Origin: Cerioporus squamosus
Lineage: Eukaryota; Basidiomycota; Agaricomycetes; Polyporales; Polyporaceae
Assembly: GCA_022592435.1 (NCBI GenBank)
Contig: JABYQS010000185.1
Coordinates: 1 to 64,000 of the forward strand
DNA: 64,000 nucleotides
Direction: 5' to 3'
Position 1 is the first letter of the stretch. The number at the start of each line of letters is the position of its first letter. Below are positions 1-10,997 of this stretch, piece by piece. Made by a program: the position numbers and the translations under genes. The notes under the pieces were generated by a model. That model did not search any database. It saw only the letters and a list, made by a program, of their open reading frames with translations, and was not told where the DNA came from.

Positions 1-127
1 AACAATCAAATCGCGAGGAGGACTTAGAGACATGACGTCATCGTTCGTAGAGGAACAGCGAACGGTCCGTATGAAGTCCATAGTACAGGCAGATCTGCAG
101 TCTGCAGTCCGATGTGGCAGGTCCTGT

Positions 128-702
128 TTACAGCCCACATACACTGGGCGCAACCTCCCTCGCCACAACCTGCACATGACCAAGCTCTTCAGCGTGATTG
201 TTCGTGAGCTTGTTCATCACCTTGAGGCCAATGTTGAAGCCGGCCTTTGCATAGTCGACAGCAAGAATATTGACCGTACGGTTCTGGTAGATCAGCTGCC
301 AGCAAGAGCCGCACTTGGGCGAGTTCCAGCCTATGCACAAAGATCATCAGGGCTCGCAAGTCACATCAATGTTTGAAATGAATGAACAGACCTGTAACAG
401 CTTGGGCACCGCCAATGAAGGGGAAATTGGGCAGGGATCCGAACGTCGTGTATCCTGGACGGTGCATCAGCTGATAGCTCGCCATATGATTATGCACTGA
501 GGAACATAGTACCAAGATGCTCAAGACCGTTTGCTCCATTGGAACATGCGACAATGTCAAGAGAGTTGGTCTTCACGTCATAGACGGTATCATAAGTCAC
601 CTGCACGGTGGGCGGAGCCGCCCTCTCACCAAGTTTGGTGGGGAGAGAGACGGCAGCAGCAACGAGGGAGAGAGCAGAGACGAGGAGGGTGAAGAATTGC
701 AT
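128..702 (-). CDS. Cerato-platanin family secreted protein
   Basis: Three exons (702-513, 454-392, 330-128) sum to 456 nt and encode 151 aa. Both introns have GT donors and AG acceptors (GTACTA, GTCTGT; CAG, TAG). The first ~19 residues are a hydrophobic signal peptide (MQFFTLLVSALSLVAAAVS). The mature part carries family hallmarks: a V-x-V-x-Y-D-x-x-Y-D start, SNGANGL, GYTTFGSLPNFP, GWNSPKCGSCW, and an SVCGL C-terminus. Four Cys (VACS, KCGSC, VCGL) fit the family's two disulfides. Cerato-platanins are small, secreted, expansin-like double-psi beta-barrel proteins that bind chitin oligomers and act at fungal surfaces; they are recognised by plants. The start codon precedes the signal peptide and lies about 50 nt below a TATA box. 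It looks intact, with no operon-like neighbour. Confidence 0.95.
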
Positions 703-752
703 GATGCTTGTGTTTGGTCGGATGTCTGTTCGAGAGCGACTTGACTCGCGTA

Positions 753-760
753 TCTTATAT
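753..760 (-). promoter_or_regulatory. TATA box of the cerato-platanin gene
   Basis: On the minus strand the sequence reads GCATATAAGATAC, about 50 nt upstream of the cerato-platanin start. Seen directly in sequence; the promoter role is inferred from position. Confidence 0.55.
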
Positions 761-1697
761 GCATTCCAGAGGCCCGACCAAGAAAGTCTTGGGGACGCGA
801 TGTCTCTTATGGAGCGACGCGCATGTCCAACCTAGGTCGGTCCAGCATACCCTTCCGCATTGGCCAGGGCAACCGACACGCAAGGCGGCGATGTTCGCGG
901 ACATCCATCATTCTAGGTAGGGCATGGGGCCGCATTCTCGTCCTGTGGCATAACAAATGGACGAAACGACGTCTATATCTCATTGTTGGTGTGGCATCAG
1001 AGGACTTCATGTGGTCGCCCGACAGTCCTTGGATCGGCCATATGAGCCAATCGTATGTCGCGGAGGTAGGCTCCGTTCTCTTGGTGCAAGGGTTGATCCA
1101 GAGGATGTCGACTGGGGATATACCGCGTGAATGCGTCAACCAGAAGAGAAGTTGGAAGAGAACACTTTCACTTGCGTCCAGAGAACCACCCGATCGACAT
1201 CGGGACTGTGGTCGGGACCGAATGGGCCTGTCACTTGGTGACAGAGGAACGGACATTGCTTGCCGCATCGGACACTATGCCTCAACCTAGGCCTCGCAGA
1301 CAGATCTACTCTGGTCGAGCAGCCCCCAAAGTGTCCCGCACCTGTCAATACTGCCGGTCAGAGTCTAGAGCTTCGAAGGCTCGTACATAGAGTTTTGGGC
1401 AGACCCACCACGGAGGGCCTCAATGCCCGCTGCGAAGTAAGGTTCCACACAAACTCTGTTCACATGAACGTAAGGATGCAAGATCCGGACAGAACGGGAA
1501 GAGAAATTGGCGCAAACTGAGCTATGCATTGGTGAGAATAGGTATGGACGTAATCACAACGAGTGAAACTAGCCAAGATGATTGTGAGCAGGGATTATAG
1601 CAAAGAGATGTATGTATGCATGAATATTGACAGTAGAGATAGGGTCATAAATTCGTTACAGTCGTGAAGAGGAAATGCGACACTTGCAACACCCGGT
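761..1697. other. Intergenic region, no supported gene
   Basis: About 0.9 kb between two minus-strand genes. Open frames of up to 155 codons exist on both strands around 807-1290. They overlap each other antiparallel, have no signal peptide or recognisable motif, and have Arg/His/Ser-rich composition typical of GC-rich noncoding DNA. It presumably holds the upstream promoter of the cerato-platanin gene and the 3' end of the next gene. Confidence 0.5.
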
Positions 1698-3457
1698 TTA
1701 CATGATAATGCACCACTTCTGCTTCTTCTTGTCGTCCACGTTGCCGTCGATGGGGGTATTGAGGGGCGCCTCGAGTGTCGGAGAGTCGGCGCTCGTGTTC
1801 TTCGAGAACTCACCCCCTGCATGCTCCAGCGACGTGCGACCTTCATCGGGCAGCTTGGTCGTACTGGAGAACCATCCGCCAGGGAAGAAGCGGGAGGACG
1901 TCGTTGACTCATGACATGCACGAGCGGAGGACAGGGACACCTCAGCAGGGACTGGAGAAGCCTCGTCAATCTGGATTTGCACATTCTCATCGACAACGGC
2001 GAGACGTCCGAGACTAGGCCTGGTTCCTCCACGGCAGCCTCCTCACCTGCAGCGACAGGCTCCTCAGCAGGAGTGACCTCGATGAGTTCAGACTCCGGAG
2101 CCGCCTCTTCGACGGCAGGCTCTGCGACTTCCTCGACGGCGGGGGTCTCCATAGCTTCTTCCACAACTTGAGGCTCAGCCTGTGCCTCTTCGGCCAGAAC
2201 GGGTGCTTCTTCTGCCACTGCGGGCTCCTCGACGGCTGCCGGAATGTCTTCGACTGGCGCTGGCACCTCCTCGCTTGGAAGCGGGGCTGCCTTGACTGCC
2301 TCGGAGATGTCTTCAGTGGGAACCGACGCCACCTTGGCTGGTCCAGAAGTTTCTTCAACAGGAGCAGCTGCCTCAGCTGAGGGTGCCTCCCCAACTGGAG
2401 CCGGGACCTCTTCTGCAGCCGTGGGTACCTCTTCAGTCGGCTCCTCGATGGATGGTGCAGCCTCGGCGGGAATAGGCGCAGATGTGACCTCTGCATCGGG
2501 GGTCTCTTCAGCTGTGGCAGGCTCGTCGGGCACGGCGGGTGCCTCTTCTGTGACGACTGGGTCTTCGATAGCGGCAGCCAGCTCTTTGTCAGCGACCTCT
2601 CCCACATCCGTGGGAGACTCTTCCACAATCGGAGCAGTCTCCTCGGAGACAGCAGGCGCGTCCTCCATGAGGGTAGGGGTCTCCTCAGCAGTGGGCTCTG
2701 CCTCTGCCTCGCGCGCAGCGGCGGCCACTTCAACGGGGATCTCCGCCTCCGCCACATTTGCCTCGGGAACTTCAGCAATAGCAGCCTCTACTGCATTGGT
2801 TTCTTCTGTAGGCTCGGGGGTGGGATCCGCCTCTTCGTTGGCCTCGGCGGCAGGAGGGGCCACATCGACGAGAGCGGGCTCCGCATCCTCCGTTGCAGGG
2901 GTATCTTCAGTAGGAGCAGCATCGACAGCGGAGCTAGATCACTCCTCCGGGGCTGCAACGTCAGCGGGGACCTCAGCCACTAAGAAGAGGTTAGCTTGCA
3001 GCACGCACGCAAACATTGCACATGACAACGTACCAATCGCAATTTTGGTGGTCTCAACAGGCACCGGGGCTTCAAATTTCTCCTCTGTTGCAATCACAGT
3101 GTCGCTCTCCTGATTTGCACAACATGAAGACATCATTTCAGGTGCTGGCGCGGACAAAGACAGCGACACGTACCTCTGTGGCCAGGGGCACTCACCTCGG
3201 CGCCGCTCGCCTCAATCGTGTCATTGTCCTTGGGAGAAGACACGTCCTGTGCCATGTCCTTCTCTACGTTGTCGTCCACAGCATTACCACCAGTGACCTC
3301 GCTCTCCGCTGAGAGGAACAATGTCTTGTGATGCTACTTCCTTGTTGCTGACCGCGTCGACGGCCTCTGCAAGAGCCTGATCGACGTTAGAGACTGAAGC
3401 CGAAGTGTCGTGCAGGAGGTGGACTGCCTGTGCTGGCTCTTCGACAGCAAGAGACAT
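1698..3457 (-). CDS. Ala/Glu/Pro-rich protein with C-terminal CaaX prenylation box; reading frame broken
   Basis: I do not recognise a named family. The start MSLAVEEPAQ (3457) has a good context (CCACCACC-ATG). Short acidic exons follow, joined by introns with clear donors after GASGAE-like and TTKIAIG segments. A long low-complexity stretch (about 2860-2030) of repeated Glu-Glu-x-Pro-Ala units comes next, then a C-terminal block containing FFPGGWFSS and DEGRTSLEHAGGEF. The last residues are KKKQKWCIIM-stop, a polybasic stretch plus CaaX box (C-I-I-M). Such an end is known to be farnesylated and to attach proteins to membranes; here that is inferred. Two defects are visible: an in-frame TGA at 2939-2941 between ESDTVIA... 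and SSSAVDAA..., and a one-base frame jump near 2000-2012. The exon 1/2 junction near 3310-3340 is also unresolved. It may be sequence error or an early pseudogene. Confidence 0.6.
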
Positions 3458-3799
3458 GGTGGTGGGGGAGTAGGCTGTGGTGAGAGGACAGATAAGCAGA
3501 GTGGCTGTACTGGATAGCGTGTAGGAGGAGGTGGACGACGTGCTCACGCGCCCCTGCCAGAGAGAACCAACAGAATTCGGTCAAAGAGACAAAGCGCTCT
3601 TTTCGTCTTCTCGCCAATCTAGATCCCCGGGCTTTCCCACCGACACGCCCATCACGTGACCGTATCCTCCAAGTTGAGACGGTCAAAGGCGGTTGTATAC
3701 GTGCCAACATCGATATGCTACTACACGCCATATACTATCAGGTGGAAGGTTAGGCTGTAGTCGTCTGTTCTGTCATGATACTGAAGAGGGGTCGATGCC

Positions 3800-4847
3800 T
3801 CATCCGAGGAACGCAGCGCCGATAATGCCGAGCATCCCAGCGAACCCAATGGCGCCTGCCGAGCCAGGCGTAGAAGCCGCGTTGCTAGTACCGGTACTGG
3901 ATGCCGTGGCAGAGGTGGCGGCGTGAATCCCGGTGCCGCTCGCAGTAGAGGACTCAGAGGATCCGGACATGGACGACGTGGTAGAGGTGCCGCTAACACC
4001 AATCGCTCAGCTCAGCGATGTAGCAACACCAAAGATAGTGAACATAACCTTACCGCGATGTCCCGGATGCAGATGGAGTTGTAGCCGAGTTCGCAGATGC
4101 AGCGGAGGACATCATGCTCGATGACGAGACAGCCATGACGGTAGACGACATCGCCGACATCGTACCCGATTGACCGAGACAACTGGACGCAGAAACAGTT
4201 TAGCGAACACGAGCGAACGAGGGGCGACAGGACTTACCTGCTATCCGGGCCGGTCTGCACGGTCTGTATGTCCGAGAAGGCCTGTGCGCCCGTGCTGTCC
4301 CTCATTGCGCTCGTGCTGTAGCATGCCCGTCAGTACTTGTGTATATGCTCGCTATATGCGTCTCACAAGGAGGTTCCAGAAGAAAAGTCGACATTCCAAG
4401 TCATGCTGTCACCGTTCTGAACCGGGAACTGCCTCATCTGCATACACGATGTCAACATTTTTTCGCTGAGTAACGTCATCGACCGACGTACAGCCTGCCC
4501 ACCAGCCTGGCCCGCTACAGTAGAAGGTAAGCGACGGGAAGTATGTCGACGACGAACATATAACATACCAGGAACGAGGGAGAGATAGTAGGGCCCATGC
4601 CTCCCTGCCAACTAAACTGGACCGGTTCTAACGATCATAGATAGATGAGCTTTGGAAGAGGGGGAAGACCGACGATGGCACTAACCGCACTGGGTGGCGC
4701 TCATCCTTAATGGCAAGCATACAATTAGAGAGGCGCAGCGGCGAGACAGCGACTATCAGAGACGTACAGGGTGTTCATCTTCAAGTCCTGCGCGAAAACC
4801 CCCTGCAATACGATGGCCAGGAGCGATGCGGCGGTAATGAACAACAT
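3800..4847 (-). CDS. Secreted Ser/Thr-rich GPI-anchored protein
   Basis: The start at 4847 opens with a signal peptide (MLFITAASLLAIVLQGVFAQ) followed by DLKMNT and a GTACGT donor. Later exons supply a short MSATQCG-like segment, then QGGMGPYYLSLVPG, then RQFPVQNGDSMTWNVDFSSG. These resemble the N-terminal beta-sandwich of fungal Kre9/Knh-like Ser-Thr-rich GPI proteins, where Cys, W-x-GG and PYYLSLIPG are typical. The last two exons are almost pure Ser/Thr/Ala, followed by a hydrophobic tail (AIGFAGMLGIIGAAFLG-stop), a typical GPI-attachment signal. I count about six exons; inner boundaries were not all fixed. Likely a cell-wall or plasma-membrane surface protein. The family assignment is by resemblance; secretion and the GPI signal are read directly. 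Confidence 0.75.
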
Positions 4848-5245
4848 GTTGCTACGTGAAGATTAGGGCGATGTGTGCGGACGGATATCAAGTAGCGAGC
4901 GTATGAACGTAAGGAGAGTGGGGGGTCGTGAGGGTGCGGAAAGGAGGGCATTCGGGTCGATGAGGTTCTTGAACGGGGATATGTGAAGGTTTTCGAAGGC
5001 GATGCGGAGAATGAACATTTGACAGAAGAGGGCAGTCGGCCACGCCGGATTTGGTGGTAGCATTGCCTTTTCTGACAACACCATAGCGTACCGCAGTGCG
5101 CACACGACCACTCACCAAGCAGCGACACGCCGTGTAAACCAGGGTGCATTGAACGCTTTACGAGTTCTGAAATGACTAGGTACCATGCAATGACCTTATG
5201 GATACAGGCAAGCAGCGAAAGATACAGCACCTCGTGACGCACAGT
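4848..5245. other. Intergenic region
   Basis: About 0.4 kb between the GPI-protein start and the PRMT5 stop, both on the minus strand. I see no gene or conserved motif here. Confidence 0.45.
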
Positions 5246-8198
5246 CTACAACCCAATCCAACTACTCCGCCCTCCAGGATTATGCAGCGCCGTCTGGCTG
5301 ATCTTGACCAGGCTCACGCCTTCCTTCTGCCGGTCACCCATCATCGATATCGGGCCAGGAACCTCGAGTGTCAGATGAGGAACGTCGAGCAAAGGACTCG
5401 TGACAATTGTCGGCGTGGAGGCGACGGGACTGAGGAAGCTGCTGTCCGGCGAGGGGCTCATCGGCGACAGGGTGTCTCGCCAGATCGGTGACGACACAGA
5501 TGACGTCGGGACGGGCAGGAAGGCTTCGGCGTACCATTCGTACCAGACCTTGCGCGCGTCCGTCAGTCGCCAGATCGATACAGTAAGTTCTGCATCTGCG
5601 GGCAGGTAGAGAGGGTCCTGAGATACAGCTTGTCAGCGCCATGAAAGGGCCAGTATACAATTGCAGTAATTACCTTCAGCGGGATGAAGAGAGGGAACCA
5701 ACTCAGCATGTCCTTAGAGATCAAGGCCATACGTTCAGGGTGTATGCTGATACCAACATTCCCGTAGAGCACAGCTTCGAAGTATCCACCGAAGCCATGC
5801 AGGACGCCCGCGTGCGGTATGTGGAACGTCAGCTTCGCTGATCTAGCGTTGTGGCTGTTGGTGAGCGGGAGGCCTGAGATTGGGCCGACTATCATCAGAT
5901 AGTGCAGGACTGGAAGATACAGAGACACGTACCTTGCTCAGTGAGAGCCGGATCTTTCCTTGGATGCTCGAACTCCCAGCACTCCTGTACCCGCGGACCA
6001 CACGTCCCGCTGATACCAGTCCCGTTGTCACTCAGGATGTTAATCGCGTGAAGCATGACAACGTAAGGTGTCTCCGACGACTTCGAGTCCTTGCTAGCTC
6101 TGGTCTCGTTGTGCAGTTTCGAGGATGATAGTGGCGCAATATATGCCGTGTACGACGCCGGTATGGAGATGCCCTCAGCTATGGCGATATCAGCGATGGA
6201 TTCTAGAACACAGCACAAAGTTCGGGCAGACTTACGCTTCAAGAACCTCATCGCGCCGTCCAAGCACTCCGGGCTGAGCTCGTTGTCGCCAAACGACCCA
6301 AGGAGCTCGCTGATCAGGATATCGACCTTCTCCGGCACCTCGAGGAGCCGCATATCTCCGTAGAGAAGCTTGACCTTCTCGTCCCCCCATTCTGCTTGAT
6401 GGCGCTCTTGCAAACTACGTACTATCTCCATCAGCGACATCCAATCCTAGCGGATAGCCGCAGATTACCAACGTGACATATGCATTGGGGTTTTTCTCGA
6501 CAGCGTATATGAAGGCGTCGGCTTTCGCTCGTTCGACAGCTTTCAGTGCTCGAGCAACGAGTGGCCCTCGGCCGGCGCCAGCCACGCATAACGTGCTACG
6601 AGCCTCACTGGTAAGCGTCCTGTCTGTGATGGGGCATGAGCACGACGCACACTCGTCCCGGCTGAGTCCGATCCTTGAGCGCGAGGTAGATCGCTTCCTC
6701 ATAATTGCGGTACTTCACTGGGTCCTGTTCAAAGGTCTGGTATGTGATGCTTTGCAGGTTGTCCATCAGCGGCTACATGAAGTCTCAGCATCCGCGGAGA
6801 CGAGTCAAAGCATGTTCAGTGTACCTGCAACGGCGCCTGCAGGTAATCTTGGTACCCCATAGCGAAATGCTCCACCGTCCCGGCAGTGTTCGCAGCCTTG
6901 ACGGAAGGGCTGGTCTTTTCCAGGTGTTTGACGTACTGCGTATACGCCAGTTCGCCGCCTCGAGGGTGCTTTTTTGCTTTTGTTCCGGAGAGGATGACGT
7001 TCGGTTGGAGCTGGCACGAAGCATGTGAGTAGAGCCTCAAGTTGCCGAGATGAAACTGACCTTCATAATGTCCCGGATGAACGACTGCGTGCCCTTCGGC
7101 AGGACAGGGTATCCCTTGGCATTGGCAATAAACGTCGACGCAGGCAACCAGAGGTTCCGGACGGGTTCGGCGAGCCACTGGTTGAGTACCGTCGACGACA
7201 AGGGCAGCGGAGGGGTAAGATCGAGCGCTGTGCATTTCATACCAGTCAGTCGATGGCAATTTCACTTAGAGACATTCCTATACCACTCACTCAGCGTCAG
7301 CCTCGGGTGATATCCGCAAATTGTCCTGATCGTGTCCCACATCTCCCAAGTCGTCAAGTTCGACTCCGGCGGAGACCCGCTCGTCTCCGCCGACCCAGGC
7401 GAGAACCGGCTAGTCGGCTCTACAGGAGACGGCACCGGGGACGGGGACCGCGAGGGTACCTGCATGACCGTGACGGCGTCATATATGGGTACCCGGATCG
7501 AGAATTCCATGAACGAGATCGAGTTCAAACAAGCATTGATTGCTCGCGCGTACGAACCGACTTGCGTGCGGTTGCTTGGGGGAGGGAGGATCACGCATTG
7601 CGCATTGAGGTAAGACGCGTAGGCGAGCTCTTGCTGGAGAGCCTGGAGGGTGCGACGACGGACATGAGTGTGAGGGGGGAATGAGAGCCAAAAACCCGCG
7701 GAGACGACGCGTCGACTCTCCCAGTGGGTGGCAGGGGTGTGTGGGTATGGGAAGTTGACTGCTACTTACAATTTCGGCATCGTGGCGGACCCAGTCATCC
7801 GACGCGTCGAGCTCTAACCAGTCCGATATCAACGGGACGATGTACTCCGCCTCGTCTAGGGGTTTGTAAGTCTGAGGTAGGAGAGTGTAGGAGGAACAGG
7901 ACTCACCAAGGCGAGAGATGGTGACCTCGTCGCGGAAGAAAGCAGGCTTTGATCTCCAGGCTTCCGCCCGCTGCTCAATCTCCGTGAGCTTGTCCTGGGG
8001 CTCGTTTGGGTTCAAGATACAGAGCTCTCTCCATCGCGCCTTCCATTTATCGCTTGTGAGGGGAACACAGACTGTTTCATATCCGGCCGTGCGCGCATCG
8101 GTGGTCGCGCGAAGAACAGGTGTGTCGTCTCCTAGGTCATCGCGTTGCGAAAGTTGACCGAGATCGTCGAGGGTATAGTGGCTACAAAAAACAGGCAT
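5246..8198 (-). CDS. Protein arginine N-methyltransferase 5 (PRMT5/Skb1/Hsl7 type)
   Basis: PRMT5 makes symmetric dimethylarginine on Sm proteins, histones and others, using S-adenosylmethionine. Order along the protein: N-terminal TIM-barrel part ([21 protein letters not shown], then [16 protein letters not shown] and [17 protein letters not shown]); SAM motif I as [12 protein letters not shown] (~6570); motif with [10 protein letters not shown] (~6490); LLYGDMRLL; and the double-E signature [20 protein letters not shown] (~6290-6240). These are followed by the C-terminal barrel ([31 protein letters not shown]) and the conserved end [15 protein letters not shown] at 5246. There are about eight exons. 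The start is uncertain: I use the Met at 8198, but the short stretch GTATGCCTGTTTTTTGTAG just inside it could be an intron, which would put the first exon further upstream (towards 8290). Both catalytic Glu residues of the double-E loop are present, so it should be active. Confidence 0.93.
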
Positions 8199-8539
8199 AC
8201 GAAAGACCAAAGCTACAGCATGAACCGGGTAGGATTATACAAGAGATCTCAGAGGAGGGGCTCAGCCGGCGTCGTTCGCCGAAGAGTGGATTCACGTTCA
8301 GCATCTTATCACCGCAGATTGGCGCGCTCTCCGATCGAAGCTGGGTTTTACCGTAGGTGACCGTGCACTTGCCGTGCACGATCAGATCGAGAAAGAATGG
8401 GTCGCCGAAGGGTTTGCGGCGTAGAGTACAGTAGCGTAGTGCTCTCGAGACAAGTCGGGGATATTCGTACACAGAGTAACGCGTAAGTACTGCTGAAGCC
8501 TGAAGGGCAACTCCACCTCCACTGAAAGGACCGCAGCGC

Positions 8540-9506
8540 TCAGCCGCCCTCCGTCCTTGGCCTCTTCGCGTCATCCCCATCGCGCTGCTGACGCGCATCC
8601 TGAGCGGCCTGTTCGCTCATCCCGTAGCCAGTGACCACACCCTCGATGACGGCCCTGCTAACGATCTGCCGCAACTCGTCGTCCGAAGCTTCTCGCCCCT
8701 CCACCTCGGCACGTTGCATGACAGCTTGCACAGACTGCAGCAAGGAAGATGTCAGATTCTCCGACGCGACGTTCTGGGCATGCTGTGATGGTTGCTCAGG
8801 AGCATGTGTCGTGGCGGGACTCGCTCCAACTGATGTAGCCGTCGGACCTGCAACGCCCCTCAGATATGCGGCTACTTCGGGGAAGTCTTCATCTTCAAGG
8901 TACTGCGCAGGCTAAGAGAGTCGTTAGCAACAGATTAATCACACAGGGTCACTGGCAACCTACGGATATGCCCTCTGCGTTTTGGCGGTTGACCACTGCA
9001 CCATGCTCGACCAGGAACTGTGCAGTCCGGACGTTCTCGACAACATACAGCGGTGTATCCCCGTCCTCGTCCGTAACGTTGACATCTCCGCCTATGACAT
9101 TCTCAGCGTTGCATCCTTGATGAATTAACAGGCACCTACCACGAGATATCAAGTATTCAAGGATGTCCAAGTGTCCATAGGATGCAGCTGCGTGCCTAGA
9201 TCCCAGGTTAGCGCGGGGAAGCCTGTAGCAACGGGGTCTAGGTTACGGTACTCACATGGGTGTGTATGTGTTTGGATCAGGCACATTGGGGGAGATCGCT
9301 GTGGAGACGCGGTTCATTCTCATGCCCACCGAGCTGTGTCGATCTTACAAACAGTGTACTTCAATCAGTTCCTGTGCAGCGAAAATCTCAGCCCACAGAA
9401 GTGGCACAGGGATACTCTAGTGTCGTACCCGCACTCGTTCGATGTCGCCGTCCCCAGCTGCCACCCATATGTTCTTCTCGTGTTGTACAGTGGTAGGGAC
9501 TGGCAT
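8540..9506 (-). CDS. Small ankyrin-repeat protein
   Basis: The start MPVPTTVQHEKNIWVAAGDG (9506) leads into the first ankyrin helix (DIERVR). A 12-nt exon (ELIE, 9360-9371) follows, then SPNVPDPNTYTPM, a segment giving YGHLDILEYLISRG, and GGDVNVTDEDGDTPLYVVE with FLVEHGAVVNRQNAEG. That is about three ankyrin repeats. The C-terminal exon has SSLLQSVQAVMQRAEVEG and ELRQIVSRAVIEGVVTGYGM before a hydrophilic tail ending RPRTEGG-stop. The layout (three ankyrins plus a conserved helical tail with GYGM) matches a family of small fungal cytosolic/nuclear ankyrin proteins of unknown precise role, similar in size to yeast YCR051W. It lies in tandem behind PRMT5, 340 bp away. The start is supported by context (CCACC-ATG). 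Confidence 0.85.
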
Positions 9507-10997
9507 GGTGGTAGACGAAAAGTTGCAAATGGGAGGTTCCTGGATTGAGGCGCCCTGGAGCACCGGAAGATCCACGTGGGATTTCTCTTTCGGGTTAGTT
9601 GTGGCACACTGGCAGTGTCCGAGACTTGTACCTTGCCCGTACCTGGGCAACTTGAGAGGTACCGTACCATTGCGATGTCCGAGTCCACAGGAAGAGTCGT
9701 CCTTTGAATGCGCACATTGATGAGCATCTCTGCAGTGAGTCCTTCTTAATTTGCTCGGAGTGATATTTAGAGACTCGTGCCCTGTGTTTCGCACTTGCAG
9801 GAATCAGGATGCAGCAGCGTGTCGCATCCGGGCCACTCAGCACGTCTGGTCCTTTGTTTACCCGCATTAGTGTGGGCAGAGTCTCCGCACCCGTAAGCCC
9901 TGACACGAATGCAATGTCCCGTGCAGGCCGCTTCCGACTTCGCACGGGGTGGCAGGCTGGATAATCCACACCGGCTGGAGAGATGAAACTCACCTCGAGA
10001 TGGCGGTGTGCAATCACGCTCCTTGATTGCATTCCGCTTACCCACATCAACGACACAAGTACATTGATTGGGTGCGGACGCGCTTTGCTGGGGCACGAGA
10101 AGCGCCTGCGGGCATGAGACCGCACCAAGTACAGGAATGGAAGAATGATGCACGTCGCAGAGCTGTCCGCAGAGGCGACTCATTGGTCCGCGGTGCGATT
10201 CCAAGCCAACAGACTGACAGCAGGAGCTGGCGTGGTCGCCCAGATTTGTTCGCCGACACGCTCATGATTGAATCTCGAGAAGCGGATCTGCGATCGGATG
10301 GTGGATCTTCGACGCGCCGCGCAAGCGCCGTGCCGTGTCGGGGACAGAGGCGTCCGGGAGTGGTCTGTTTTTGCTGGTCTGTGCGGTGTGCTAGGCTGCT
10401 GGCGGGGACAGCTCGACCGGCCTGGGCTGCGGCGGAAAGAGGGAGCGCAGAGGGGCGTGCTCCGAGTCGGGGCTCGGGAGGACGGGTCGGTGTATGCGTG
10501 TTCTGGATCTGCGTAATTGAGATCAAATTGGGGGTGGAGGCTAACCATATATGTGCATGTCCGAGGCGTGGTGATGGCGGCGGGGGCGGGGGCGGGGGGG
10601 GCGGGTGCTGCTCGGCGGGGCGGGTGCGCACGGCGGGGACGACGGCGGGGACGGGGGCGGGGACGGTGACGGCGGGGGCAGCGGCGGGCGAGATAGGCTT
10701 TGCTGATCGCGCGTGCGACTGCCGAGGATATGCGACTTTGACAGAGCGGGCGTCTGGGGGCGGCGGTGAACCTTGTCCAACGCTGCAGCGGCAGGAGGCG
10801 GATCCCGCGCGGGCGCCCCTGTGTCGCCCTCCTGTTCAGCCTGGGGACCCGGCCGCGCTTTCCTCGCCATCCGCTCCTTAACCACGATCCATCAGGATCG
10901 CCTCCAGCTCGCCTCGTTCCCCCGCCCTACCTTACGCCCTTCCTAACCACCACGCCCCGTATCTTACACGCCTCCTAGTCGTACCTTATCCTCGCCC
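9507..10997. other. Divergent intergenic region with G-rich tract
   Basis: About 1.5 kb separates the divergent ankyrin gene and the PAS/GATA gene. Open frames of up to ~280 codons over 10027-10881 are driven by extreme GC skew and carry no motif. A strongly G-rich tract lies at about 10570-10695. The part nearest 10998 is pyrimidine-rich and CT-rich on the plus strand, typical of a basidiomycete 5' leader. Confidence 0.5.

Noticed and set aside
807..1290. Two overlapping ~155-codon open frames on opposite strands
   Set aside because: They are antiparallel mirrors of each other, lack signal, domain or splice logic, and have Arg/His/Ser-rich composition typical of noncoding GC-rich DNA.
10027..10881. 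284-codon plus-strand open frame and its minus-strand counterparts
   Set aside because: Driven by the G-rich tract (poly-Gly one way, poly-Pro the other); no homologous motif and no start context.
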